A program made the translations under genes and the position numbers. Below, in pieces: positions 25,283-35,100 of a stretch of DNA of 64,000 nt (within the stretch, counting starts at the first letter, position 1; each line of letters begins with the position of its first letter). The DNA comes from Prevotella sp. (GTDB lineage: Bacteria; Bacteroidota; Bacteroidia; Bacteroidales; Bacteroidaceae), in NCBI GenBank assembly GCA_017471245.1, contig JAFUVB010000019.1, positions 1-64,000 of the forward strand, read 5' to 3'. The notes under the pieces were generated by a model that was given only the letters and a program-made list of their open reading frames with translations, made no database searches and was not told the DNA's origin.

Positions 25283-25680
25283 CGGCACCTGAGCCTAAAC
25301 AGCTGAACATCAAATACTTTCACAAAAAAGAAGTGACACCTGCTGCGTATTTTCTGCGTCACCTGATGCGCATTTTCCTGTGGTTTCACGCTCTCTGACC
25401 GTCAAAGTTGTTCGATGTTTCCTGCCAATTCTCCGATTCGCGAACTCGAATTTTCTTTCGTGCGCGCGAACAACGGCAGAAAAAAACACTTTTGAAATGT
25501 CGTGGATTTTTACTTTACAGACTTAATCACCTGGAAATCAAACGGTTCTACACTCTCAATTTTTAACAAATTGCACGATTCGTCAAGAAAGTACCCACAA
25601 AATACGCAGCAGGTGACGCAGCGGGTGCACCCACTCTTTTCATAAACACCTCATTTCCAACCCTTTAAGCGCAGGTGCCG
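25283..25680. repeat. Inverted-repeat (MITE-like) element, about 400 bp
   Basis: Tips CGGCACCTG (25283-25291) and CAGGTGCCG (25672-25680) are perfect 9-bp inverted copies. A second, internal pair GACACCTGCTGCGTATTTT (25334-25352) and its near-complement (25599-25617) has one mismatch. The left tip continues GGCACCTGAGC, as in the element at 57291, and both elements contain GCAGCRGGTG units. No open frame of note and no transposase inside, so it would be non-autonomous if mobile. The rest of 25681-25855 holds nothing I recognise. Confidence 0.6.
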
Positions 25681-25858
25681 ATACACAAACTTTTCTGACA
25701 AGGGGTGTAACCGCCAAACAGCAACCTCCCCATAAAGATCATCATTGGGAAGCAATCAACACAAAGTTTTATCCGATTCTTATTTGACTGTTATACTTCA
25801 AAAAGCTTCGGGAAACAAGATTATCGTGGAATAATTTTGCGCTTTCCATATTTTTCAC

Positions 25859-25866
25859 TACCTTTG
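25859..25866 (+). promoter_or_regulatory. -7 box for the TPP-riboswitch operon
   Basis: TACCTTTG matches TAnnTTTG, about 25 nt upstream of the riboswitch. Confidence 0.65.
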
Positions 25867-25888
25867 CAGCCAACTTACAAAGCGTAAG

Positions 25889-25971
25889 TCAAGGGGTGCC
25901 CGATTCTGATTGTCGTGGCTGAGATGATACCCTCTGACCTGATCCGGATAATGCCGGCGTAGGGATGGGCT
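25889..25971 (+). promoter_or_regulatory. TPP riboswitch (THI element)
   Basis: It has the consensus thi-box elements in order: AGGGGTGCCCG (from 25892), GGCTGAGATGATACCC (25917-25932), then CTGACCTGATCCGGATAATGCCGGCGTAGGGA (about 25934-25965). These form the pyrophosphate- and pyrimidine-sensing arms. It binds thiamine pyrophosphate and should shut off the downstream TonB receptor and PnuC-type permease when the vitamin is plentiful. The receptor ATG lies about 80 nt downstream. Confidence 0.95.
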
Positions 25972-26051
25972 GGAATGAGAATGCCATGCATGCCGATTTC
26001 CAGCATGGGCGAATACCCTTATCTGTTTATTTTCTAATAATGTTAAGGCAA

Positions 26052-28502
26052 ATGAAGAAATCATTGACAATGGCTTTGGCCATGATGATGGCTGCAAGCA
26101 GCGCGCTGGCAGACGACAACGACTCGCTCCGCATGGAGCAGCTGCAAGAAGTGGTGGTGAAAGGTGTTTGGGTGCAGAAGGATGCGCCCTTCGCCGTGGC
26201 AAACATCAAGAAAAAAGAACTGCAGGATTTCAGCAAAACGGGGCAGGAACTGCCGTTCCTGTTCTCACAGACACCGGGCGTGCTTGCCTGGAGCGAGAAC
26301 GGCGTTGGCACGGGAACCACCTATATGCGCATCCGCGGTGCCGGTGGTTCGCGCATCAACGTAACGCTCGATGGTGTTCCGCTTAATTCTCCCGAAGACC
26401 AATGCGTGTTCTGGGCTAACATGAACTCCTACTCCACCCTATTGGGAAGTGTGCAGATACAGCGCGGTGTAGGCACTTCAACCAATGGCGACGGTGCCTT
26501 CGGCGGAACCATCTCGCTGTCGTCGAAAGCACCAGCCACCACAGCGGGCGGCGAAGTGAACTTCTCCTACGGCTCATACAACACGTTCAACGTAGGCGGC
26601 TCGTTCTCCACGGGACTGTTGTGGAACCATCTGATCTTCGACGGTGCCTACCACGAGACGAATACCGACGGATATGTCCACGGAACGGGCGGAAGGAGCG
26701 GCTCGTATTATGGTGGGCTTACCTATATGGGCGACGATTTCGTGATCAGATATAAGAATATCGGCAACTTTGAAAAGACCGGACAGGCATGGAACGGCAT
26801 AACCGCAGGCAACGACGACATGTCGCTCATGGATGGAACCTACGGAATGAACACCGGCATCAAGACTTACAAAGACCTGTATAACGTGGGACTGGGGCGC
26901 TACAACTCGCTCTACGAAATGCTCAGCACAGATGCCGACGGCAATTTCGTGCGCGATGCCAACGGCAACTACCAGACGGAGCGCTACACCCTCACCTCAA
27001 ACGGCACGCCTGCATCCGCTCATTTATGGGAGAAGGCGACCGACAATTTCTGGCAGAACCACAACATCCTGTCGATGGCTATCGACCTGAACAGCCACTG
27101 GAACATGTCAACAACCATTCATTACACACATGGATACGGCTACTACAATGAGTTCAGATATAATAATAAGGTGAAGAAACTGGGACTGCCAAGCAGCGAA
27201 TACAGCGATTTGCAGGGCGTGAAGCGCACCGACTGGATACGAAAGAAGGGCTTGAAACAGGATGCCTACGGCCTGGTATGGAACCTGAACTACAAGGACG
27301 AGGCATGGGATGTCATCGGAGGTATATCCTTACAGCAGTTCAACGGCAACCATTTCGGCTATGCCACCTACCTGAGCAATGACATCTTGCGCCAGATGCT
27401 GATGAAGAACGGTGACTATAAATACTACGACTCCGATGCAGACAAGTTTGATGGCAATGCCTTTGCGAAGGCTCTCTATCACATCAACTACGACTTCGAT
27501 GTGTTTGCCGATGTGCAATACCGCCACGTGAGCTACAAGACTGACGGCTACAACGACAAGTTCATCTACAACGAAGCAACGTATCTCTACGAGAAGCACT
27601 TCCTCGACATCGACAAGAAGTACGACTTCTGGAACCCCAAAGCGGGCTTCAGCTACCATCACGGACCGCACCGCGCCTTTATTTCGGCCGCCGTCAGCCA
27701 CCGCGAGCCTGAGCGCAACAACTTTACCGACAACGGAAACTATCCCGCACCCAAGGCAGAGCAACTCTTCGACTACGAGGCAGGGTATTCATTCGGCACA
27801 CCGAAGTTCCGTGCCGGTGCCACGTTCTACTATATGGACTACAACAACCAGTTCGTACAGACTGGAATGACCAGCGATATCGGAGAGCCGCTCACCACAA
27901 ATATCAAGGATTCCTATCGCATGGGCGTCGAACTGACAGCATCTTGGGACGTGCTTCCTTGCCTGACCATCGAGGGAAATGCTGCATTGAGCCAGAACAA
28001 ACTGAAGGATTTCACAGAATATGTGGAAGACTGGGATGACTGGAAAGGCAATCCCGACGCTGCGAAATATCACTGCGACGGCAATGGTGACGAACTGCGC
28101 GAGTTCCATTACGACGATGCCCAGCTGGCATTTTCACCATCAGCCATCCTCAATGGTTTCGTTAATTTCCATTGGAAAGGCTTCCAAGCTGTATGGCATA
28201 CCAACTATGTGAGCCGCCAGTATCTCGATAACACAGAGAACAAAGACCGCTCGCTGCCTGCATATTCCACCACGAATGTGAACCTGAGCTACACCCTGCC
28301 GCTGAAGAAGATAGGCATCAAGGAAGCTGTTTTCGGCTTGAACCTGAACAACATCTTCGACCGCCACTATGCTTCAAGCGGATGGGTATACTCAGCAGTT
28401 GCAGAAAGCTACGGCCACTTCAACGAAAACCGCTACTACCAGATTGGCTTTACACCTATGGCAGGTTTCACGGCAATGGGTAGCATCACATTACGATTCT
28501 AA
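26052..28502 (+). CDS. TonB-dependent receptor, probably for thiamine
   Basis: 816 residues from the ATG at 26052 (MKKSLTMALAMMMAASSALA, a clean signal peptide). The 29 residues of the longer frame overlap the riboswitch and are not signal-like. A plug domain follows the TonB box region (LQEVVVKG), with PFLFSQTPGVLAWSENGVGTGTTYMRIRGAGGSRINVTLDGVPLNSPEDQ. The barrel ends with aromatic strands and SITLRF. No carboxypeptidase-like domain, so it is not SusC-type. The TPP riboswitch upstream and PnuC-family gene 18 nt downstream point to outer-membrane uptake of thiamine or a derivative. Confidence 0.88.
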   Translation: MKKSLTMALAMMMAASSALADDNDSLRMEQLQEVVVKGVWVQKDAPFAVANIKKKELQDFSKTGQELPFLFSQTPGVLAWSENGVGTGTTYMRIRGAGGSRINVTLDGVPLNSPEDQCVFWANMNSYSTLLGSVQIQRGVGTSTNGDGAFGGTISLSSKAPATTAGGEVNFSYGSYNTFNVGGSFSTGLLWNHLIFDGAYHETNTDGYVHGTGGRSGSYYGGLTYMGDDFVIRYKNIGNFEKTGQAWNGITAGNDDMSLMDGTYGMNTGIKTYKDLYNVGLGRYNSLYEMLSTDADGNFVRDANGNYQTERYTLTSNGTPASAHLWEKATDNFWQNHNILSMAIDLNSHWNMSTTIHYTHGYGYYNEFRYNNKVKKLGLPSSEYSDLQGVKRTDWIRKKGLKQDAYGLVWNLNYKDEAWDVIGGISLQQFNGNHFGYATYLSNDILRQMLMKNGDYKYYDSDADKFDGNAFAKALYHINYDFDVFADVQYRHVSYKTDGYNDKFIYNEATYLYEKHFLDIDKKYDFWNPKAGFSYHHGPHRAFISAAVSHREPERNNFTDNGNYPAPKAEQLFDYEAGYSFGTPKFRAGATFYYMDYNNQFVQTGMTSDIGEPLTTNIKDSYRMGVELTASWDVLPCLTIEGNAALSQNKLKDFTEYVEDWDDWKGNPDAAKYHCDGNGDELREFHYDDAQLAFSPSAILNGFVNFHWKGFQAVWHTNYVSRQYLDNTENKDRSLPAYSTTNVNLSYTLPLKKIGIKEAVFGLNLNNIFDRHYASSGWVYSAVAESYGHFNENRYYQIGFTPMAGFTAMGSITLRF

Positions 28503-28520
28503 GGAAACAATCATCCGAAC

Positions 28521-29162
28521 ATGGAATTAACCCAATGGTTATCAGGGCATTGGCTCGACTTCTTTACCACGTTGTTGGGTCTGCTCTACATTCTGCTTGA
28601 GTATAAAGCAAGCATTTGGCTGTGGTTAGTAGGCGTTATCATGCCTGCACTGGACATCATCCTGTATTGGAGTCATGGACTCTTTGGAGATGCAGGCATG
28701 GCAACTTACTATACCATAGCTGCAATCTATGGCTATGCCGTATGGAAAATCAAGGAAATCAAGAGCAAAAACGCCCAAGGCGGCATCGAGGATACAAAGC
28801 CAAAGGCAAGCAATTCGATTTCGCACTTCCCAAAAAGGCTTATCCTGCCTACCGCAATCTGCTTCCTTGCAGCATGGGGAATCACCTACTGGATACTGGT
28901 GAACTATACAAACAGCAGCATTCCCGCTACCGATGCGTTCACCAATGCCTTGAGCTTTGTTGCTCTTTGGGCGCTGGCAAAGAAATATGTGGAGCAATGG
29001 ATGCTGTGGATTGTAGTTGATGCCGTGAGCTGCTACCTCTACATCACGAAAGGAATACCCTTCAAGGCAGCACTCTACGGACTCTATGTGGTCATTGCAA
29101 TAATGGGCTATCGCAAATGGATTCAACTAATGAACGAGGAAAAATTAGTTAAGAATCATTAA
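28521..29162 (+). CDS. pnuT: PnuC/PnuT-family permease, probably thiamine transporter
   Basis: 213 residues with about seven hydrophobic helices. PnuC family signs are the N-terminal LGLLYILLEYKASIWLWLVGVIMPALDIILYW and the C-terminal WILVNYTN...AKKYVEQWMLWIVVDAVSCYLYITKGI...LYVVIAIMGYRKW. PnuC members move nicotinamide riboside; Bacteroidetes copies under TPP riboswitches are thought to carry thiamine (PnuT). The operon position right after a TPP-regulated TonB receptor supports that. The frequent third partner, thiamine pyrophosphokinase, is not here. Confidence 0.85.
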   Translation: MELTQWLSGHWLDFFTTLLGLLYILLEYKASIWLWLVGVIMPALDIILYWSHGLFGDAGMATYYTIAAIYGYAVWKIKEIKSKNAQGGIEDTKPKASNSISHFPKRLILPTAICFLAAWGITYWILVNYTNSSIPATDAFTNALSFVALWALAKKYVEQWMLWIVVDAVSCYLYITKGIPFKAALYGLYVVIAIMGYRKWIQLMNEEKLVKNH

Positions 29163-29220
29163 AAGAGAACCTTTTTTGCGAAGAAAATGTCAAATATTTT
29201 GCAGATCCGCCTTTATTTTG

Positions 29221-29228
29221 TATTTTTG
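29221..29228 (+). promoter_or_regulatory. -7 box for a putative small RNA
   Basis: TATTTTTG fits TAnnTTTG. It lies 58 nt after the permease stop with no gene for the next 340 nt, but with a terminator 96 nt further on. Confidence 0.5.
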
Positions 29229-29233
29229 CAAAA

Positions 29234-29357
29234 AATATTATTGTTGTTTCACTTAGTGAGTGAACATAATGTACTCGTGAGAGTATTTCCTATAAACTTG
29301 AGTTAATTTAATTTTAATGAGTTAAGCGGTTTGGCCGGGAGGTTAAACCGCTTTTTA
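29234..29357 (+). ncRNA. Candidate small RNA, about 120 nt, with own promoter and terminator
   Basis: The stretch between a -7 box (29221-29228) and a rho-independent terminator holds three hairpins. HP1: TTCACT 29248-29253 / AGTGAA 29259-29264. HP2: TACTC-gtga-GAGTA 29272-29285. HP3, the terminator: AGCGGTTT 29325-29332 / AAACCGCT 29345-29352 followed by TTTTT. No ORF of note. It could also be an attenuated leader for the BtuB-like gene, but that gene has its own -7 box at 29521. It is not a cobalamin riboswitch: no B12-box-like sequence is visible. Confidence 0.5.
29325..29356 (+). terminator. Rho-independent terminator
   Basis: 8-bp stem AGCGGTTT/AAACCGCT, 12-nt loop and a T5 tract. It ends the putative small RNA and may also stop read-through from the thiamine operon. 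From here to 29520 I see nothing beyond low-complexity purine-rich sequence. Confidence 0.75.
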
Positions 29358-29520
29358 TGTATCCGCACATTTTTCGCAAACGCGGCTTGCTTCAGCTCAG
29401 CCGATAATTAGTGGAGGCAAGTATAAATCATGCCTCTGTTGGGTGCGGCGGAGAGAAAGCGGAGAGAGAAGAAGTGAGAAAAAACATGATGGATTATTTG
29501 TGCAGATGCATTAATTTTTG

Positions 29521-29528
29521 TAATTTCG
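29521..29528 (+). promoter_or_regulatory. -7-like box for the BtuB-like receptor
   Basis: TAATTTCG differs from TAnnTTTG by one base. It is followed by a compact hairpin, GCTTTGCA-atca-TGCAGAGC (29534-29553), at the likely 5' end of the mRNA, before the ATG at 29571. Confidence 0.45.
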
Positions 29529-29570
29529 CACCCGCTTTGCAATCATGCAGAGCCTAATTAAATAATTACA

Positions 29571-31652
29571 ATGTACAAAAAACAATTCCAAAAGCGCGAA
29601 GTCATTAAGTTCAAGAAGTTTGGACGTAAAGGCTACTCGCTCTTTGCTTGTTTAGGAAAAGAAGTGATTATCGGTACGCTGAGCGTTGCCACGCTGTCGT
29701 ATGCCAAGGCAGAAGGCATCAGCACAGATGTAGACAAGGCCGACACCACTTCTGTTAAGACTGGCAAAGAGGTAACTCTTGATGGCATAGAAGTCATCAG
29801 TTCGCGCGCCCCGCTGGCACTTGGCCAAGCGGCGAGAATGGTAACTGTACTGGATGGAGAGCAGATTGCTCAGGCGCCAGTGCAAAGTATTAACGATTTG
29901 CTGAAATATGTGGCCGGCGTGGATGTCCGTCAGAGAGGACCCATTGGCGCTCAGACCGACATCAGTATGCGAGGCGGCACCAGCGAGCAAATCACAATCC
30001 TCCTCAACGGCATTAACATTTGTGACCCGCAGACCGGGCATAATGCCTTTGACATCCCTGTAGACATTAGCGAGATTGAACGTATTGAAGTGCTTGAAGG
30101 ACCAGCTGGTCGCGTATACGGCACGTCATCGCTTGTCGGTGCCATCAACATTGTGACGCGAACAGCACCGGAATCAAGCAGCGACGTGCATGCCGAAAGC
30201 GGTTCCTTTGGCTATTTCTCTGGCGGAGCACGCGCTAATGTAGCCCATGGCAGCTGGAACAACCAGGTGAGTGGCAGCTTTACGCGCAGCGATGGATTCT
30301 CCCGCTCACAGGCAGGAAGCCTTAACGGTGACTATCAAGGAGGAAAAGCTTTCTATCAAGGTCAGTATCAGGACCGTGACCTGCGCGTTAACTGGTATGC
30401 AGGCATGAGCACGAAGGGCTGGGGAAGCAGCACATCGTATGCCACCCCCACATGGAAAGCCGACGATCAGTATGAAAAAACCAACAAGCTACATGCCGGA
30501 ATACAGGCAGAGATGAGGCATGGGAACTTCCATTTCCGCCCGTCTGTGTATTGGAACCAGCATCGCGACCAATACGAAGGATACCGCGACCAGCCGGATA
30601 TCATGAAATACAACTACAACCGCACCAACATCTATGGGGTGAATATGAACAGTTACTTCGACTGGGCTGCAGGAAGAACCGCCCTCGGAGCTGAGTTCAG
30701 AAACGAGGATTTGCAAAGCGGGAACTTGGGAGAACAACTGAACAAGCCCGTGCATATCCATGGAACCGACCGCGACTACACACTCGGTCTCAACCGTTCT
30801 AACCTGAGTTTCCATCTGGAACACAACATCCTGCTCAGCCATTTCACACTGTCGGCAGGCTTCATTGCCGTGAAAAACACATGGAATGAGATGCCATTCA
30901 GACTCTATCCGGGTGCAGATGCCAGCTATCGAATAGGCGACCATTGGAAATTATTTGCCTCGTTCAACACGTCACTCCGCATGCCTTCGTTCACAGAACT
31001 GTATTATTCCAAGGGCGGACATAAGGCAGACAAATACCTCAAGCCAGAAGAGATGAACGCTATTGAGGGTGGAGTGAAATACCTTTCATCGGGAGTGCAG
31101 GCGAAAATATCAGTTTACCACCATCATGGAAAGAATATGATTGACTGGATTATGGATATCAGCAAAGGTGAAAATGCCGTATGGGAAAGCGTGAACCACA
31201 CCAAGCTGAATGCCACAGGCATTGATGTTTCTGCCAATATCGACCTGTTCCACCTGCTGCCCGCACAGCAGATCCTCAAGAAATTCAATGTTGCCTACAG
31301 CTATATAGATCAGGACAAGGAGAAAGAGCCGAACATCCAATCGCAATATGCATTGGAATACCTGCGCCACAAGCTTACTGCCGACCTCGGCATGCATCTC
31401 TACGACAAGCTGAACATGATGATCAACTTCCGGTTCCAGGACAGAATCGGATCATATACCACCTTCGAGGGTACGGTCAACGACTATCAACCCTACGCTT
31501 TGTGGGATGCGAGACTGTCGTGGGATGCTCCCTCCTACACCATCTATGCACAGGCGAACAACATTTTCGACAAGAAATATGTGGATTACGGTCTTGTTCC
31601 GCAGCCGGGAACATGGATTGTGATCGGTGCGCGAATGCATCTGAACTGGTAA
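29571..31652 (+). CDS. BtuB-like TonB-dependent receptor
   Basis: 693 residues. The N-terminus is an extended signal region KFKKFGRKGYSLFACLGKEVIIGTLSVATLSYAKAEG, characteristic of a Bacteroidetes class of TonB receptors. The plug is IEVISSRAPLALGQAARMVTVLDGEQIAQAPVQSINDLLKYVAGVDVRQRG, then DISMRGGTSEQITILLNGINI. The barrel ends GARMHLNW. Its size (about 690) and plug resemble BtuB, the cobalamin receptor. The substrate is not certain because no cobalamin riboswitch or btuF/btuCD genes are adjacent. The window does encode a B12-dependent NrdJ. Confidence 0.8.
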   Translation: MYKKQFQKREVIKFKKFGRKGYSLFACLGKEVIIGTLSVATLSYAKAEGISTDVDKADTTSVKTGKEVTLDGIEVISSRAPLALGQAARMVTVLDGEQIAQAPVQSINDLLKYVAGVDVRQRGPIGAQTDISMRGGTSEQITILLNGINICDPQTGHNAFDIPVDISEIERIEVLEGPAGRVYGTSSLVGAINIVTRTAPESSSDVHAESGSFGYFSGGARANVAHGSWNNQVSGSFTRSDGFSRSQAGSLNGDYQGGKAFYQGQYQDRDLRVNWYAGMSTKGWGSSTSYATPTWKADDQYEKTNKLHAGIQAEMRHGNFHFRPSVYWNQHRDQYEGYRDQPDIMKYNYNRTNIYGVNMNSYFDWAAGRTALGAEFRNEDLQSGNLGEQLNKPVHIHGTDRDYTLGLNRSNLSFHLEHNILLSHFTLSAGFIAVKNTWNEMPFRLYPGADASYRIGDHWKLFASFNTSLRMPSFTELYYSKGGHKADKYLKPEEMNAIEGGVKYLSSGVQAKISVYHHHGKNMIDWIMDISKGENAVWESVNHTKLNATGIDVSANIDLFHLLPAQQILKKFNVAYSYIDQDKEKEPNIQSQYALEYLRHKLTADLGMHLYDKLNMMINFRFQDRIGSYTTFEGTVNDYQPYALWDARLSWDAPSYTIYAQANNIFDKKYVDYGLVPQPGTWIVIGARMHLNW

Positions 31653-31697
31653 TATGACATATTGAGAACCATGTTTCCCTATAAAAAGGGAAACAAA

Positions 31698-31739
31698 AAA
31701 GGAATTGGCGCACCCGAACAACGATGCGCCAATTCCTTT
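31698..31739. terminator. Bidirectional hairpin terminator
   Basis: Perfect 15-bp inverted repeat AAAGGAATTGGCGCA (31698-31712) and its complement (31725-31739), with A-rich and T-rich flanks on the two sides. It lies between the converging BtuB-like receptor and trxA. Confidence 0.85.
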
Positions 31740-31809
31740 AATCCTGAGTATTGATGCCGAATACCCCGTAGAGAATCCCGGCATAACACACGAAAAAGCT
31801 GTATGCTGA

Positions 31810-32124
31810 TTACAGCAGAGCCTCGAATTTCTCCTGCAACTTAGCCTTGGTCACGGCACCGACATGCTTGTCAACTACCTTTCCATCCTTGAAGAAGAGG
31901 ATTGTGGGGATGTTTCGGATGCCAAACTCCATGGCGATATCATCGCTTTCCTCCACATCACACTTGCCAACAACGATCTTACCGTCGTACTGGCCAGCCA
32001 GTTCAGCCACTATTGGAGCAATCATTCTACATGGACCGCACCATGTTGCCCAGAAATCAACTACTAAAGGCAGGTTGCCATTCTTCAGACTCTCGAAATT
32101 CTCATTAGTGATAGTTACTTCCAT
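31810..32124 (-). CDS. trxA: Thioredoxin
   Basis: 104 residues, a standard cytoplasmic thioredoxin. Active site WCGPC at 28-32, preceded by LVVDFWAT; cis-proline segment RNIPTILFF; C-terminal helix AKLQEKFEALL. It reduces disulfides in partners, for example ribonucleotide reductase (nrdJ is in this window). It lies 56 nt downstream of dnaE on the same strand. Confidence 0.95.
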   Translation of the reverse strand: MEVTITNENFESLKNGNLPLVVDFWATWCGPCRMIAPIVAELAGQYDGKIVVGKCDVEESDDIAMEFGIRNIPTILFFKDGKVVDKHVGAVTKAKLQEKFEALL

Positions 32125-32180
32125 TTTCTTTTGTTTATTTAATTAATATATGTTTTATTCAGCAAAGATTATGCCAAACG

Positions 32181-35100
32181 TCAGTTTATCTTGTACTCCA
32201 TGCCAGGGTTGGCATCGATATATGACAACAAGTCACGATTGATATTGATTCGCCGCGCCCGGCTACGCAACGTTACGGGTCGAAGCGTCTCTGCATCAAG
32301 TATCTGGAAGAACAGTTCGGCATTGCCAGGACTTTCGTTCAACATGGTTGTCAGGTCTGTCACCATCGTGTCATTAATGCTGTCCGACTTCACGGAAATC
32401 GTAATTTTCTCTATCTGCTGCTCTTTTACTGTCTGCAGATACTGGATATCCACGATGTTGAGATTATAGGTGTTCTCCCTGTATTTTGACGGTTCACATT
32501 TTGCCTTGATGCAGACAGAGCAACCCACGGTGAGTATTCCCTGCCACATATTCCACTGTTCTGCAAATATGGCAAGTTCGCCGCTGTTGTCAAAATCCTC
32601 GATGGTAACGATGCCGAACTTCTTCCCGTTCTTGCTGAAACGCTCTTTCACGGCGGTCACGATGCCACCAACCACCACTTCTTCTTTCTTTGAAAGAGCC
32701 TCTTTATCATCAAGTTCATTGCATTTAGTGTTGCAAATGCCATTGAGAACCACACTATATTCGTCGAGCGGATGAGCTGATATGTAGATTCCCACCAGGT
32801 CGCGCTCCCTGTTAAGTCTCTCTATATTGCTCCATTCCTCAGCTTCAGGCACCGCAGGCGTAGCTATTTCCACCGCATCCATATCGCCAAACAAGGAATG
32901 AGTTGACTGTATCTTCTCGTTCTGATACAGCTGACCGTATCTAACTAATGAATCCAAGAACATGTTTCCCTTGTTGTCGTAAGCGAAATACTGCTCGCGC
33001 CGGATGCCGAAACTGTCGAATCCGCCGCTCAGGGCAAGGCTTTCGAATGCCTTCCGGTTGACTGCCGAGTAATTAATTCGCTGTGCGAAGTCGAAAATAC
33101 TCTTGTAAAGTCCGTTTTTCTCGCGTTCATCGATGATTGCCTGCGCAGCATTGTCGCCCATTCCCTTAATGGCAGCCAGTCCGAAACGTATCTCCCCCTT
33201 CTTGTTTACACCAAATTTATGGTAGCTTTCATTCACGTCCGGACCCAGCGTTGCTATGTTCATGGCGCGGCATTCATCCATCAGCTTGGTGATTTCTGTT
33301 ATCTGGTCGCGGCGCCTGCTCATGATTGCCGCCATGAATTCGGCAGGATAATTCGCCTTGAGATAGGCCGTCTGGAATGCCACCCATGAATAGCAGGCGG
33401 CATGACTCTTATTGAACGCATAGGATGCAAATGCTTCCCAGTCGCCCCAAATCTTCTCCAATACCTTCGGATCGTGGCCGTTTTTCTTTCCGCCCTCGAT
33501 GAATTTCGGCTTCATCTGGTCAACAATCGCCTTCTTTTTCTTACCCATTGCCTTTCTGAGCGCATCGCTTTCGCCTCGGGTGAAGTCGGCGAGCAGACGT
33601 GACAGAAGCATCACCTGCTCCTGATAGACCGTAATACCATAGGTATCCTTCAGGTATTTCTCCATGATGGGTATATCATAGGTGATAGGCTCACGCCCGT
33701 GTTTACGGTCGATGAACTGTGGAATATAGCCCATTGGTCCGGGACGATAGAGCGCATTCATAGCGATAAGGTCTTCGAATACCGTAGGTTTCAGTTCGCG
33801 CAAATACTTCTGCATGCCTGCAGACTCAAACTGGAATGTTCCTACAGTGCGTCCTTGCTGATAGAGTTCGTAGGTTTTCTTGTCATCAATGGGGATATTG
33901 TCAAGATCAACCTCGATTCCCCTGGTGAGTTTGATATTTTCTACAGCCTCTTTCAACTCTGAAAGCGTCTTCAACCCCAGAAAGTCCATCTTGATAAGTC
34001 CTGTTGACTCAATCACATGGCCATCATACTGAGTGCAATTGGTCTTTGTATTCTTGAAATCAGGATCATCGGCAGTGGAGACAGGCACCCAGTCGCTGAT
34101 GGGATCACGGCAGATGATGAATCCGCAGGCATGTATGCCCGTGCCGCGCACCGTCCCTTCGAGCATCTTTGCATATTTGATGGTATTGCTCAGCTGCTGA
34201 TTCTCAGACACCTCGGCATCTTGCAGCTCACGAGTACACTTGATGGCGTTTGCCAGATTCATCTTCATGCCGTCGGGCAACCTATCTGGGATGGCTTTGC
34301 AGAGCGCATTCGACACGTCGAGCGGCAGTTTTTCCACGCGCGCCACGTCCTTAATGGAGTTCTTCGTGGCCATTGTGCTATAGGTAATGATATGCGCGCA
34401 GTTGTCATGACCGTATTTATCCTCCACCCATTTCAGCACCTTTCCGCGCCCGTCGTCATCGAAGTCGGTGTCGATATCAGGCAGCGAAATGCGGTCGGGA
34501 TTCAGGAAACGCTCAAACAGCAAGTCGTATTTCAGCGGGTCAATCTTGGTGATGCCCAGGCAATAGGCAACAACAGATCCGGCAGCGGAGCCTCTTCCCG
34601 GTCCCACCATCACACCTAATTCGTTGCGGGCAGAATTGATGAAATCCTGAACAATGAGGAAGTAGCCCGGGAAACCCATCGTCTTCATGATGTGCAGCTC
34701 AAAGCGGATGCGGTCGTCAATGTCTTTCGACAACGGCATAGGATACCTTTTCGCAGCACCTTCATAGGCAAGTTTCTTCAGATAGTCGGCCTCGAACTTG
34801 ATGCGATACAGCTTTTCATAGCCGCCGAGATGGGCTATTTTCTTCTCGCCTTCATCACGGGGAAGCGGATTCTCGCCGTTTTCATCGGTCGTGAACTCCT
34901 GAAATAGCTGTTCGATGGTGAATTTCTGCCGCCATTGCTCTTCGGTTCCGAAGTCTTCGGGTATGGGGAAGAAGGGCATGATAGGGTCGTGGTCGATGTT
35001 GTAGAACTCCACTTTGTCGAGCACTTCACACGTATTGGCGAGCGCCTCCGGTATGTCTGCGAACACCTCGTTCATCTCTTCGCGCGTCTTGAACCACTCT

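Noticed and set aside
29163-29570. Cobalamin riboswitch before the BtuB-like gene
   Set aside because: No B12-box-like conserved core could be found; only a small terminator-bearing unit is visible.
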